From positions 2,189,536 through 2,253,535 of the forward strand of contig VZQC01008059.1 of NCBI GenBank assembly GCA_009823505.1: a stretch of DNA of 64,000 nucleotides. The letters run 5' to 3'. The first letter of the stretch is position 1; each line of letters opens with the position of its first letter. Shown piece after piece: positions 23,531 to 34,569 of this stretch. The stretch is from Rhizomys pruinosus. Taxonomy: Eukaryota; Chordata; Mammalia; Rodentia; Spalacidae. Made by a program: the position numbers and the translations under genes. Under the pieces are notes generated by a model. That model did no database searches and had not been told where the DNA came from. It saw nothing but the letters and a program-made list of their open reading frames with translations.

Positions 23531-23650
23531 TTGACCTGGTGAGGCTTTCTGAGTTTATCACCATTTGTTGCATTAAGAGGCTTCTCTGTGTGCTCAGATG
23601 TTTAATGTCCTCTCTGAACACAAAGTTCAAGTCCAAAACTTTGTACTTTG

Positions 23651-23653
<3 letters not shown>

Positions 23654-23699
<46 letters not shown>

Positions 23700-23715
23700 C
23701 TCTCTCTCTCCTCTC
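23654..23715. repeat. (CT)n microsatellite
   Basis: CT units with a few interruptions (TTTCTCTG). Open frames through it are Ser/Leu artefacts. Confidence 0.95.
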
Positions 23716-24974
23716 CCCTCTCTACATTGACACTTCAAACACTTCTTTAAACATTCTGCTTCTTCTACGTCTCCTTTTAAGATCTGCTTACATTACTTCC
23801 ACACATTCTGTTATTTCCAGCAATCAATATTTATTGCCACAAAAAAGAGAAGTTGTACAGAACAGACTAATTCTGGACACAGTCTTCCTTCCATCAAATC
23901 CTAATTCTTCTTTTGCTATCTGATCTTTTTATGTGCTGAGTCATATTCTTGTGATATATTGATGCTATTAATAATCTCTCACATTTACACAGCTCAGGAA
24001 ATCAGAGAACCAAGGTTAGGAAAGTTTTGGAAGGTCATCTGGTCCAAAAACTGTGCTACATTCTATGTAATTCCCCGTCTATCAGAGCCAGAGGTTGCAA
24101 ACAATGGACCTCAAGCAAAATGCAGAGATCACATATGCTTTATTTGGTTCACAGAAGACTTTAAAAATCAAATTTCCTGTTTTTACATTTCAAACCTCTC
24201 TTTAAATTTTCAGAAGAAAAAAGCAAAACATTCTTCTTGCAACACATGGCAACCCTTGGTTAGAAGTTGTTGCGCCTGTAGAAGAGCCCTCTCCTGCCCA
24301 TAATTCCCCACACTTCCATTGAATTATCTTCAGTCCACATCACTCAGGTATTTGATTCTTGGTGTTCCAAGCTTCTATAGCTCCCCCCAAGATTACCTGA
24401 AATCTATGCTTAACCACTTCCAGGGACAGGAAGTTCACTATTTCCAGAGACAAACTATTCCTTCCTTGTACAGCTCACTTGAGAGCTCTCCCTCAAACTC
24501 TGAAAGCCAGAGCACCCATCTCCTAAAGCAAGCCAAAAAAGCAGAGCAGCCACACACTGCGTTTCTTCCAGGGTGGGCATCTGGGGTTCCTCTCCGTTTT
24601 CTTTCTACTTCCTTCACCGTCTTGGTTTTTATTTCCAGACATGGTCCATGCTGGGTGGTCATTTTTCCCCTCTTTTAAAGTGTAAAATCCACAAAATAAT
24701 TTCTCTTTTCATAGATTCAGCTCATCCCTCTATCTATTAGAATTTTGTTCATGTACTAAATAAAGTAGAATCCACTATAATCCACCAGGGGTGCCAGGCA
24801 CCAGCATTAATTAGCAAGGCAAAAGGCCAGTGCCGTCTTGAATTGAAGCTCCAATGCAGCAGGGACATGGCTTCACCCAGCAGTCTCATTAAACAGCTAA
24901 GCTTGCAGAGGCTTGTATGCAAAGTTAATATCCAAGATCAACTCAAAAACATTTCGTAAGATTTTAACATTTTT
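23716..24974. other. No recognised gene
   Basis: Single-copy-looking sequence. Open frames of 114 and 119 codons (23959-24303, 24319-24678) show no domain or compositional sign of coding. Possible old repeat pieces only. Confidence 0.5.
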
Positions 24975-25208
24975 TAAATTTTTTTTTAATTTTTTATTTA
25001 TTTTTTATGTGTGTGAATGTACCATCTGCATGCAGGTCTGTGCACCCGTGTTGTGCAATGCCTGGGAGGTCAGAAGAGGGTGTCGGATTCCCCTGGAACT
25101 GGAGTTAAAGATGGCTCTCAGCCACCATGTGGGTGCTGGGGATCCAACCTGGATCCTCTGCAAGAGCAGTCGGCACTCTTAACCACTAGGCCATCTCTCC
25201 AGCCCCAT
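24975..25208 (-). mobile_element. B2 SINE with 15-bp TSD
   Basis: A full minus-strand B2 flanked by perfect GATTTTAACATTTTT at 24960-24974 and 25209-25223. No 17-bp duplication. Confidence 0.95.
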
Positions 25209-25223
25209 GATTTTAACATTTTT

Positions 25224-25382
25224 ATTGCATGTATTTAGGGGTGCGCATGAGCACAGGTACTAGCAGAGGCCAGAAGATGTCAGGTCCCCTGGAGTTGGAG
25301 TTACAGGTTATGACGTGTGTACTAGGAGCTGAATTGCAAAAACAGTACGTGCTTTCAACCACTGAGCCATCTCTCTGGCTCC
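25224..25382 (-). mobile_element. B3-like SINE, old
   Basis: Complement of a B2-superfamily SINE (AACCACTGAGCCATCTCTCT at the right), with AGGCCAGAAGATGTCAGGTC internally. Diverged. Confidence 0.7.
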
Positions 25383-25499
25383 AAAGTCAACATTTTTGAC
25401 ACAGAAAAATGAAATTTAGCAAACCCAAAAGAAAGTACAGTGAATTTGATTACCTTAGGAGACTTCTAATCATAGTGTGAAAACTTGAAGCCATAAAAA

Positions 25500-25650
25500 T
25501 GTCGGGCGTGGTGGCACATGCCTTTAATCCTAGCACTTGGGAGGCAGAGGCAGGTGGATCTTTGTGAGTTCAAGGCCAGCCTGGTCTACAAAGACAGTTC
25601 CAGGACAGCTGGAGCTACAAGGAGACCCAGTCTCAAAAAAAAAAAAACAT
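25500..25650 (+). mobile_element. B1 SINE
   Basis: GTCGGGCGTGGTGGCACATG through CCCAGTCTCAAAAAAAAA. Confidence 0.93.
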
Positions 25651-25659
25651 AGAATAAAT

Positions 25660-25960
25660 AAATAAATCTAACTGTATCAATTTTTAACATTTTGGAGGCT
25701 AAATCACCACTATATGCTCGAAAAGAGAAACTTGGGGAAATATTTACAACACAAATGACAAAGGACCTATTTCTCTACAACACAAATTACTCTTACAAGC
25801 CAATCCAGAAAATCCCATAAAAATTTTACAAAAGAAATATAAATGATGCAAAGAAATGAGATAATATTGAGCCTCATTAATAATCAAATAAATACAAATT
25901 AAAATTATGAGATGCCTTCCAAGTAAATATTTGCCATGCTGTTCTCAAACCGATGTGGCC
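25660..25960 (+). mobile_element. Old L1 ORF2 fragment
   Basis: Decayed ORF2 text recognisable by GACAAAGGACCTATTTCTC, TCATTAATAATCAAATAAAT and ACAAATTAAAATTATGAGAT. No frame remains. Confidence 0.65.
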
Positions 25961-26810
25961 TGGTGCTGGAGAGCAGCGCTGCGATTTGCTACACAGCCAA
26001 ACAGCCCTTCTGCAGGGAATTCAGCAATTAGCCAAGTTTAAATGTTCTAATTATGCAATTTTAATCATTCTTATCCATTCTCTCAACCAACCTACCCCCT
26101 AGTCACACTGCGGCTTCCAAAGCCAGCTCACACCTGCGCCTCTCTTCCTCTTCAGGCCAATCCTCTTGATTCAACTCCATCTCTGACTCCAGCAACTCAG
26201 GGCCACTGTTTTCCTTGCCAGAAAGGATTCCCATCAGTTTGCCTCTGTGTTCTCACTGTCTCTCAGGAAATCCAAGAGGATAACTCAGCAGTCTTCCCAC
26301 AAAGGTTCCAAATAAAGGTAAAATCCAGGCCTCTATTTCAACTTCCTTTCCTGCGACACATGGAGATTCTAACTAGAAAAATAAATGCGAGCACAGAGGC
26401 AGCTGAAGAAGGCAGGCAAGGGCAGAATCAAGCCCAGTTCTGCTGAACATCTGGTGTGCTTCGGTAGAGACAGGAACTAGGTGTCCGTTCGCCTGCCACA
26501 TCATCTAGAAATATCTTTGTTCAGCAAGGACTTGTTATTCCTGTGGCTACGATGGGATAGCCCCACTAAATCCAGGATCCCCCAACACTTTCAGCTCCCA
26601 TCTAGTACCTGTGCCCTTACATGTGTGCAACCCCACAAGCCATCCATAGACGGATGTGCTTTACACAGTTATCATGAAAACCCTAGACACACTGAGGACT
26701 ATTCTTCAAACTGCCTTTCACTCCCTTGCAGATTTGGATTTGCCTGGTTTCTAGTTTTTCCCTCCCCAAGAACACAACAAAAATGAATGACGTAATGCCA
26801 CCAGTGATTT
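25961..26810. other. No recognised gene
   Basis: Single-copy-looking, with a 101-codon open frame (26481-26786) that shows no protein family features. Confidence 0.5.
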
Positions 26811-27534
26811 TTTTTTGTAATTGATACAATGTGTGTACATTTATATATACAACATGGTGTTTTCATTTTTAGCATGTTTTGCTAAAACTTTGTTTATGGA
26901 TACTGAAATTTGAATTTCAAATTATGTTCATGTATCACAAAATATCCTTTTTCCTAACAATTTGAAACTGTGAAAATTGGTCCTACTTTGTGGACCATAC
27001 AAAAAGAGACAGTTCCTAGCCTCTCATTTGCTAATGCCTGGTTTCTGTCATTTGTTCTCGTTCTTTATTTTTTGAAGTTTCATTGTGTCTATTCATTGCT
27101 GATGGCATTGTGCTACATAGGGACATTTTCATGCAAGCATATATGATACATTAAGCAGCTCCCCACAGGCCGCCTTGCCTTCCCCTTCCTCAGGCCTCCC
27201 TTCCCCCCCTGTGGTCCCCTTTGTTCCCCTGGACAGTTTCACTTCTACTTCCTGATATTTTAAAATGTATATTCATTGTGGAATGACTAAACTAATAAAT
27301 ATATCCATCACATCATGTACTTGATGGGGATGAGAACCCTTAGAATCTACTCTCCTGGTAATCTTCAACCATTTACTAAGTATAAGGTTAACTATAATCT
27401 CCAAGCTCTAGCCAGTAGATCTCAGAACTTATTCTCCCACTCTGACTAAAATTTTGTAGCCCTTGACCAACAACTCCCCAGTCCCATACCACTAGCCCCT
27501 AATCACCATAATTAGACTTGATACTTCAGCTTTT

Positions 27535-27745
27535 GTTTTAATTTTTTTATTTTATTATTTTTTATGTGCATGAATGTACTATCTGCATGTAGGTTTGTGC
27601 CACGGAGGTCAGAAGAGGGTGTTGGATCCCCCTGGAACTGGAGTTAAAGATGGTTTTCAGCCACCATGTGGGTGCTGGGGATCGAACCCTGGTCCTCTGC
27701 AAAAGCAGTCAGTGCTCTTAACCGCTAGGCCATCTCTCCAGTCCC
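27535..27745 (-). mobile_element. B2 SINE with 15-bp TSD
   Basis: Flanked by perfect GATACTTCAGCTTTT at 27520-27534 and 27746-27760, inside the old L1. A segment of its 3' half (around 27600, CGTGTCGTGCAATGC in sisters) is deleted. Confidence 0.93.
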
Positions 27746-27820
27746 GATACTTCAGCTTTTTTACATTCCATTTGTAAATGAGATTATTCATATTCATCCC
27801 TTATACCTAGCTTATGTCAC

Positions 27821-28393
27821 TGGTTGAATAGCAGTTTCCTCAGGGGTGAAACCTTCCACCTTAGAGGCGGGAATAAAAAACAGGTTGTTTAAAGGGAGGT
27901 AAACAACAGAATGCTCCAAGGGGAGCTGAAACATTCCCTCCTGCAGGGAAGATCCTAAATTCAGGATATAAACAGCTCGATAACTTCAGAAAGTCCCTGA
28001 AATTGACCAAGTCTGGCTCTGGTCCCAAGCATAGATGATCCATAAGAACTGCTGAAGTCTGTCAAACAACCTGAGCTTCCTGGAAGTTACAGAGAATGGA
28101 CACCTGGAAAGGGCACTCTCCAACCTGTTGCCCTGACTTCAGGGTGTACAGTGCACTCCAGGTTTCCTGTTGTGTGAGCTGTCACCCATACTGTGGTGGG
28201 CTTTGGTGATGTTGCAGCCTGGAAGTCATTTCTGCTCATGTAAGTGACCCCTTACTCATACTCCTGTAAAGAACCCTGATTAACTCAATGGCCCACCACA
28301 TTAGACGTTGGTGGTATCTTTACTGGTCTGTCAGTGGTTCCATTCGTGGGGTAAGGAGATAATTTCTTCACCACTCTCCCCAGAAATAGCGTC
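27821..28393. mobile_element. Probable solo LTR, about 573 bp, 6-bp TSD
   Basis: An insertion that interrupts old L1 text: the bases before 27821 and after 28400 join to a continuous L1 sequence. Direct repeats TGTCAC lie at 27815-27820 and 28394-28399. The unit begins TGGTTG, is single copy in the window and has no poly-A tail, so a retroviral-type LTR fits better than a LINE/SINE. It does not end cleanly in CA, so the exact ends or the class may be wrong. Confidence 0.5.
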
Positions 28394-29090
28394 TGTCACA
28401 CAACACACTTTACATACTGTTCTCCAAGTTGATCCACATGACTCTAAATGACATGATTTTCTTCCTCTGTAATGCTGAATAGCATTTGCATAACTTTCTG
28501 TATGTGTGTACCCATGTGTGCCTGTGTCTCTGCATCAAACTCTTATAAGAAAACATAAGCAAAAGGCTTCATGACATTGGATTTGGGCAATGATACTTTT
28601 AAATGACACAAAAAATATAAGAAGCAAAAGTAAAAATAGACAAATTGGATTTAAGACTAATAATTTTCATGTGTCCGAGGGTGCTGTTAACAGCGTTAAA
28701 AGGCAGTCAGAAGAATGAATGGAAACATTTGCAAATCGAGCACCTGGAAAGGGTTAATAGCATATAAAGCAACTCTTACAAGATAATGGCAAAAACCAAA
28801 CAAGTCAGTTTCAAAATGAGCAAAGAACTTGAGCAGACATTTCCCCAAAGAAGATATACAGATGCCAGAAGTCAGATACAAAGTGTTCAATATCTACAGC
28901 CATTAGAGAAAGGCAATTCAAACTCCCCAGTGAGCGGGCACTTAAAACCATCGGGGTAGCTATTGTCAAATAACAGAAAGTAAGTGTTGACAAGGGTGTA
29001 GAAAATTAGATCCCCTGCATATTGTTAGTCCGAGGGTAAAACAGTGAAGCTGTTATAAACTGCACTAAATGGACTTTCAAAAAGTCACCC

Positions 29091-29334
29091 ATGGTCACAC
29101 AGAACTCCCTGGTTAAGCTCAGTGGGTCAAAAAAAAATAGAACAACAAGGCAGTCCAGAGAAGTAAAGGGAAAAGTAAATTCTCCCAAAAAAGGATAAAA
29201 AAAAAATGAAAGTGGGGAAAGGATTTGTAGGAGGAGGAGGCCTTGACAGGGATGAGATAGAGGGCAGGAGCGTGAACGTAATCAGAATGCATTACGTACA
29301 TGCACAAAACTGTCAAAGAACAAATTTAATTAAT
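29091..29334 (+). mobile_element. L1 (Lx-type) 3'-terminal insertion
   Basis: TTAAGCTCAGTGGGTCAAAA, GAAAGTGGGGAAAGGATTTG, then ACGTACATGCACAAAACTGT and CAAAGAACAAATTTAATTAA: the terminal block of murine L1. Confidence 0.75.
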
Positions 29335-29349
29335 AAGATAATAACAACA

Positions 29350-29527
29350 GCCAGGCGTGGTGGCACACACCTTTAATCCCAGCACTCTGGAGGCAGAGGC
29401 AGGCCTATCTCTGTGAAATCAAGGCCAGCCTGGTCCACATAGCGAGCTCAAGGCGAGCTGGGACTAAAGGGAGACCCTGTCTCACAAAGTAACCTCCAAA
29501 CAAAAGAAAAAAAAAAAAAAAAAAAAA
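29350..29527 (+). mobile_element. B1 SINE with 15-bp TSD
   Basis: B1 body plus A tail, flanked by AAGATAATAACAACA at 29335-29349 and 29528-29542. Confidence 0.95.
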
Positions 29528-29547
29528 AAGATAATAACAACAATAAA

Positions 29548-29690
29548 GCCAGCCCATAGTGGCACATGCCTTTAATCCCAGCACTTTGGAGGCAGAGTCA
29601 GGCAGATCTTTGTGAAATCAAGGCGAGCCTGGTCTATATAGTGTATGTCAGGCCAGTTGGGGCTAGAGGGAGACTCTGTCTCAAAGAAAA
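29548..29690 (+). mobile_element. B1 SINE, diverged
   Basis: GCCAGCCCATAGTGGCACAT through GACTCTGTCTCAAAG. Confidence 0.9.
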
Positions 29691-29830
29691 ACTATATTTT
29701 TTTTCTTGTACAAAAAAATATATATAATAATAAAAAAAATAACAAAAAAAGAAAAACTGTATTTTTTAATTTAAAATTTTAAAAATAATAAAGTCAACCA
29801 TAGACATGTCATATGATCTAATAATTCACT

Positions 29831-29948
29831 TTTTTTTTTTTTTAGACAGGGTTTCCCTGTAGCCCCAGCTGGCCTGGAACTCACGGAGATCTTCCTGCCT
29901 CTACCTCTGCCTCTGCCTCTAGTGTGCTGGGATTAAAGTTGTGTGCCA
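29831..29948 (-). mobile_element. B1 SINE, partial
   Basis: Complement of B1 (T run, AGACAGGGTTTCCCTGTAGC, CTGGGATTAAAGTTGTGTGC). A CTCTGC triplication lies inside. Confidence 0.9.
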
Positions 29949-30129
29949 ACTTTTAAGTACATATTGAAAAGAACTGAAAAGGGGAATTTGAACAGATATT
30001 TGCATACTAGTATTTATAATAGCTTTATTCATAATGGAAGTGGAAACTATCCAAGTGGATAGTTTATTCATTCATCCATCTGTCAATGGATGAATGAATA
30101 AAGAGAATACCATAAGACACACAATGCCG

Positions 30130-30905
30130 CATTAACTTTAACATCTTTATTGATTCTTTCAGAATTTCATACAATATATTTTGATCATACTGAGACCCCC
30201 CTCCCCCATTTTCACTCCCACCCTCCCCCACCTCATGTTCTCTTTCATAAAGGCTTATCCAGTCTAATTTCTGTTCCCCAAATGTCTGTGGCTGTGGATC
30301 CATCCCTTGGAGTCTGGTCAACCCACCATGAGTCACCCACCCCTTAAAGGAAACTGGCTCTTCCCTCTCCCTGCACCTATCAGTTGCCTAGCTCCTCAAC
30401 TAGCACAGGGGTTTCCACACCTCCCCCATCTGTATGGGGTTGTCTGGCTTGGGTCTGCACAGTTCTTCTGCATGCTGTCACAATGACATATATACAACTA
30501 GTTCATATGTGCAACTGCCCCATCGTGTCCAGACAGCACGGTTTCCTTGTAGTCATCCACCACCTCCGGCTCCTGCAATCTTTCCACCCCTCTCCTCAGC
30601 AATGACCCCTAAGCCTTGGGAGAAGAGGGTGTGGTATGGGGGTCTCATTTAGGTTGAGGACTCCACAGTCTCTTTTTTTCTGCATGCTCACCAGTTGTGG
30701 GTCTGTCTGTATGGAAGAAGCCTTGCTGGTGAGCATTGAGAGCTGTACTAATCTATGGCTATAATAATAAATCATTACAAGTCAGTTTAATGCTATGTCT
30801 ATTCAGCATAATAAAAGTAGTAGGTTCTCCCTTATGGCCTGTGACCTGTCTAGCCACAGGTTCTTGGTCCTAATAACAGTACCTGGTATTATTCATTCAT
30901 AAAAA
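30130..30905 (-). mobile_element. L1 (Lx-type) long 3'UTR, antisense
   Basis: Complement of the 3'UTR at 46800-48556: GAAAGGCT... and TGCAATCTTTCCACCCCTCT, TTTGTCTGTGG-type text near 30280, and GTGACCTGTCTAGCCACAGG at 30840. Inserted in the old L1. Confidence 0.8.
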
Positions 30906-31149
30906 CCCATGGGATTCTTGGTGCCTGTTCTAGTTTGCTTTCAGTTGCTGTGACAAAATACTATGACCAATTCCAACTTGGGGAGGAAAGGGTTTATTTG
31001 GCTCACATCTCCTGGGTCACAGTCTATCACTGAGGGAGCCCACCATAGGAACTCAGGGCAGGAACCTGGAGGCAGGAGCTGAAAGAATGGCCATAGAGGA
31101 ATGCTGCTTACTGGCTTGTTCCCCTGGCCTATGCCGAGCCTGCTTTCTT

Positions 31150-31411
31150 TTTTTAATTATTTTATTTTATTTTTGAGACAAGGTCTCCCTATAGCCCCAG
31201 CTGGCCTGGAACTCACTCTGTAGACAAGGCTGGCCTTGAACCCACAGAGATCCACCTGCCTCTGGCCTCCCGAGTGCTAGGATCAAAGGCATGCACCACC
31301 ACGCCCAACTTAAAGAGGGTTCTTAGGTGCCCTGTAGGTGCTGGGAATCGAACCTGGGTCCTCTGCAAGAGCAGTCAGCACTCCCAACTGCTGAGCCATC
31401 TCTCCAACCCC
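31150..31411 (-). mobile_element. B2 SINE containing a B1
   Basis: B2 tail on the left (31150-31170), B2 body and head on the right (31309-31411, ending CTGAGCCATCTCTCCAAC). Duplicated AGCCTGCTTT flanks mark the B2 insertion. Confidence 0.85.
31171..31308 (-). mobile_element. B1 SINE nested in a B2
   Basis: TTTTGAGACAAGGTCTCCCT ... AGGCATGCACCACCACGCCC. Confidence 0.92.
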
Positions 31412-31999
31412 AGCCTGCTTTTTTATACCGTACATAACAACCCGCCCGGAATGGCACCACCCACAGTGGGCTGCGTCCTCCCACATAACTCAACAGTCAA
31501 GACAATACTCCACAGATGTGGCCACAGGCCAGTCCAATGGATCCAATTCCCCAATTGAGGTTCCCTCAACCCAGGTGTGTCAAAGTGACACTAAAGCTAT
31601 CCAGCACAGTTCCCAGCTAAGCATGAGGCTCTTAAAAAGCAGTGAGACTTTGGTAGCATGTTTCAACATGAACCTTGAAAACATTATGTACAATGAAATA
31701 AGCCCCAGTTATAATGTTATATGGTTCCATCATCTGAGAAACATGGACTAGGCAGACTCACAGAGATAGAAAATAAAACCATGTTACCAGGGAACTGAGG
31801 GAGGGACTGGTGGAGAATTATTTAATGAGCATAGAGTTTCATTCTGAGATGATGAAATAGTTCTGCAGGGTAGTAGTGAGGGTTGCTCAATGCCATAAAT
31901 GTACTTAATACCACTAAATTGTGGGTTTACATATTAAAATGATATATTTAATGCTGCATATATTTTACCACAATAAAATTTAAGCAAACTAGGAGGGAG

Positions 32000-32300
32000 A
32001 AAGGAGGGGTTTTTTTACATTAGTGATAAGCCAACTATGTTCTAAGTCCTAAGCTGTGCACTGGAAACCTAGTGAGGAATGGGGTCAACAAATTTCCTGT
32101 TCCCAGAGTTTACTGCAATGAAGCAAACAAATCAACGAATTTAAAAATTATAATCTTGCATGGTGATGGTCCTATTTTCAAAACAAAGTTATATAAAATC
32201 ATAGTCTGGGCTTGAAGGCGGGCTGGGAGGAAGAGCCACTTAAAGGAAACTTTTCAGGTATAGAGAGCACCAAGGGATCTTTCAGAGGGTAGAGCCCATC
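32000..32300. repeat. Ancient mammalian repeat (same type as 5140-5580)
   Basis: CCAACTATGTTCTAAGTCCT and GGAAACCTAGTGAGGAATGG correspond to the ancient 'appears-in-all-mammals' repeat noted at 5140. Diverged. Confidence 0.45.
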
Positions 32301-32624
32301 CTAGCAAGGAATGCATGCAAGTGTTCTTGGTAGTGGAAGTGTGTGGCTGGAACACCGCCCATCTTGGTGGACCAAGAAGGACTACCAGTGTTCATCTGGG
32401 TTCCTTCTTTTTTCTTTCTGTATTCAGTCTAGGTCCCCAGCCCACGAGGGGACGTCACGCACATTCAGAAGGGGTCTTCCCTCTTCTATTAACTTTTCTA
32501 GAAACTCTCTCAAAGACACATCCATATGTCTGTCTCCTAGATAATCCTAGATGCATCCAAGTTGACAATGAAGACTAGCCATCACACTATAGTGTTCACA
32601 CATGTATTATGCTCTATGCTTCTT

Positions 32625-32757
32625 ACTCATCTCCTGCAGGAGGGTGTAAGATCTACATAGGCAGAAGCTTTTCTGTCCATTTTCTCCACTAACATATCTC
32701 CTAAACTACCAGAACAGTGCCCAGCATATAACAGTCCCTAAATAAGGAATTAACTTA
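32625..32757 (+). repeat. L2 LINE 3' end
   Basis: CAGAACAGTGCCCAGCATAT followed by AACAGTCCCTAAATAAGGAA matches the terminal L2 block in order. Confidence 0.6.
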
Positions 32758-33003
32758 TTGAGTGGCTAGAGAGATATCTCAGTCTGTAAGGTGCTTTCTT
32801 TCTGCCCAGGCATGAGAGGCTGAGTTTGATCTCCCTAAGCCCATGTAAAAAGTCAAGCATGGGGCAGAGTCTTATAATCCCATTGTTGAGGGGGCACAGA
32901 CAGGAATGCTGTCCAGCCAATGAGGGAGCTTGTCTCCAAAAAGTAGAGAGGCAATGACTAAGGAATGACAGCCCAAGGTGGACCTCTAACAACACAAAAA
33001 TGC

Positions 33004-33005
<2 letters not shown>
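32758..33005 (+). mobile_element. B4-type composite SINE
   Basis: A tRNA-like head (GTGGCTAGAGAGATATCTCA) joined to a B1-related part (GCATGGGGCAGAGTCTTATA) and the CTCCAAAAAGTAGAGAGGC end. Diverged. The tail is the TA microsatellite. Confidence 0.75.

Positions 33006-33013
<8 letters not shown>

Positions 33014-33044
<31 letters not shown>
33014..33044. repeat. (TA)n microsatellite
   Basis: Perfect TA units at the tail of the B4. Confidence 0.95.
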
Positions 33045-33045
<1 letters not shown>

Positions 33046-33048
<3 letters not shown>

Positions 33049-33851
33049 AGAATTAATTTATTGGATTGATTAATAAAATTTAGTGAGTCTCTAAAGAATA
33101 TGTGTGGGCTCTACAATAGCTTGGGGGGGGGGCTTGAGGTTGAAACCCAAAGAAGCAAATTCAACAAGGTATGTTAGAAAGAGTTCAGTCATTCCACCAC
33201 ACCCAAAAAAGTACTTTTTAATTGAAGTTGCCATCATTTTTTCAATGTGTGTTTGCACTGTTCTGTTTTAAATAAGGACAAAGACTCACGGAGGGGAAGA
33301 AGCGGATACAATGTTCTTTTCAGCTATTTTCAGAAAACTTTGCGACTTTTGAAGAAAAGATAAGTGGAAACAGCTGAGATTTTCTTTCCCAACAGGATTA
33401 AAAGGATAAATTGTATAATGTCCGTGAAGCATCTTCACACGAAGAACCTCGCAGGTCCACCACAGGGAAGCAGGATGCCTATTTCTCTTTCAACTCCTGT
33501 GAGCTCTGCCCAATCTTCAGTGATTCATCCCCCTAAACACACTGTGTCTAAGTAAGATTCAAGAGAAAATGTTATTTGAGGTTTGAATTTGGCATCGGGC
33601 AAAATGGGATTGTGAACCTGAAATGACCTCGCCTTCTTTGAACTCCTTTACCAGAATAAACCAGCTAACCAAAATATTTCATTCTTTTTGGGCCCTCAGC
33701 CCCCAAAAAGAAATATGGGAGATCTCTGAGGAAGGGTGATAGTGAGCCCAGAGCAGGTCTGTTCTTGCGACCATTTGCATATGGCTGTGATGGCATTGCC
33801 CCGTCCCTGGAGGGGACGAATAAGATGTGAGCAAAGGGGCAAAAAGAAATC
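33046..33851. other. No recognised gene
   Basis: Single-copy-looking sequence with a G9 run at 33123 and no open frame of note. Confidence 0.55.
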
Positions 33852-33865
33852 AGAGAAGTATTTCT

Positions 33866-34028
33866 GCCGGGCGTGGTGGTGCACACCTTTAATCCTAGCA
33901 CTTGGGAGGCAGAGGCAGGCAGATCTTTGTGAGTTCAAGGCCAGCCTGGTCTACAGAGTGAATTCCAGGATAGCTGGGACTACAGGGAGACCCTGTCTCG
34001 AAAAGACCAAAAAAATAAAAAATAAAAA
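33866..34028 (+). mobile_element. B1 SINE with 14-bp TSD
   Basis: A full B1 flanked by AGAGAAGTATTTCT at 33852-33865 and 34029-34042. Young. Confidence 0.96.
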
Positions 34029-34042
34029 AGAGAAGTATTTCT

Positions 34043-34324
34043 GTCTGTCCTGTATTGATCCCATGACAGAAAAAGAGACTGGGATCCTTTTGCTCTTGTC
34101 TGCACTATTGTGATACCCAGACCATATTCATCCCCTGACCCACCACACACAAAAGACACCTAGGATGAAGGGTTATATGGGTTTGAAGCCTCCATTTCCC
34201 TCCAGTTCCTACCCTTGTCCTGATAATCCAGTTAATTTGGCTTCATACCTACACTCATTCATTCAAATTAATGCGTACAAGAAGTAGAAGTTCACAAAGT
34301 ATTATTTCTGGCTTCTTTTCATTG
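34043..34324. other. No recognised feature
   Basis: Short single-copy-looking spacer. Confidence 0.5.
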
Positions 34325-34564
34325 CTTAATTTTTTATGTTTTTAATTTATTATTTTTGTTATTTTATGTGTATGGGTGTATTGCCTGAATTTATGTTAAT
34401 GCACCCATGTCATACAGTGCCCATAGAAATCAGAAGAGGGTGTTGGATCCCCTGGAACTAGAGCTATGGACAGTTGTTAGCCGACATGTGGGTGCTGGGA
34501 TTCAAATTCAGGTCTTCAGCAAGAACAGCCAGTGCTTTAATTGCTGAGACATCTCTCCAGCTCC
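34325..34564 (-). mobile_element. B2 SINE, diverged
   Basis: Complement of B2 (CTGAGACATCTCTCCAGCTC at the right, TTTTATGTGTATGGGTGTAT at the left). Confidence 0.88.
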
Positions 34565-34569
34565 CTTGC

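Larger units (their letters stand above)
26811..28500 (-). mobile_element. Old L1 3' end(s), antisense, split by B2 and an LTR
   Basis: A minus-strand mammalian-type L1 3'UTR (ATATCCATCACATCATGTAC, AACTATAATCTCCAAGCTC) that continues through 27761-27815 (GATTATTCATATTCATCCC) into ORF2-end text at 28400-28500 (TGACATGATTTTCTTCCTC). A second L1 tail may lie at 27085-27240. Insertions at 27535 and 27821 split it, and their duplications show the pieces were continuous. Confidence 0.7.
30924..31613 (-). mobile_element. ~400-bp rodent repeat (copy 2), carrying B2+B1
   Basis: Left piece 30924-31136 and right piece 31425-31613 are one repeat. On the minus strand it runs from GTGCTGGATAGCTTTAGTGT to GCAAACTAGAACA, like the copy at 35180. 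The nested SINEs at 31150-31411 are flanked by AGCCTGCTTT repeats at 31137 and 31412. Confidence 0.75.
28540..31985 (+). mobile_element. Old L1 (L1M-type) ORF2 end and 3'UTR, multiply interrupted
   Basis: Three plus-strand pieces of one element. Piece one (28540-29090) is ORF2 text, with ATGACATTGGATTTGGGCAA and TTTCAAAATGAGCAAAGAAC. Piece two is 29760-30125 (CAATGGATGAATGAATAAAG). Piece three is 31615-31985 (TGAACCTTGAAAACATTATG), ending GTACTTAATACCACTAAATT and TTTACCACAATAAAATTTAA. The interruptions are an L1 tail with two B1s, one B1, an antisense L1 tail and the 400-bp repeat. Confidence 0.75.

Noticed and set aside
23959..24678. Two consecutive open frames of 114 and 119 codons
   Set aside because: No domain, no shared frame, no splice signals that stand out; compatible with chance.
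26811..29090. A third 5'-inverted L1 formed by the opposed pieces at 26811-28500 and 28540-29090
   Set aside because: The plus-strand piece continues to its own 3' end at 31985, so these are two separate head-to-head elements.
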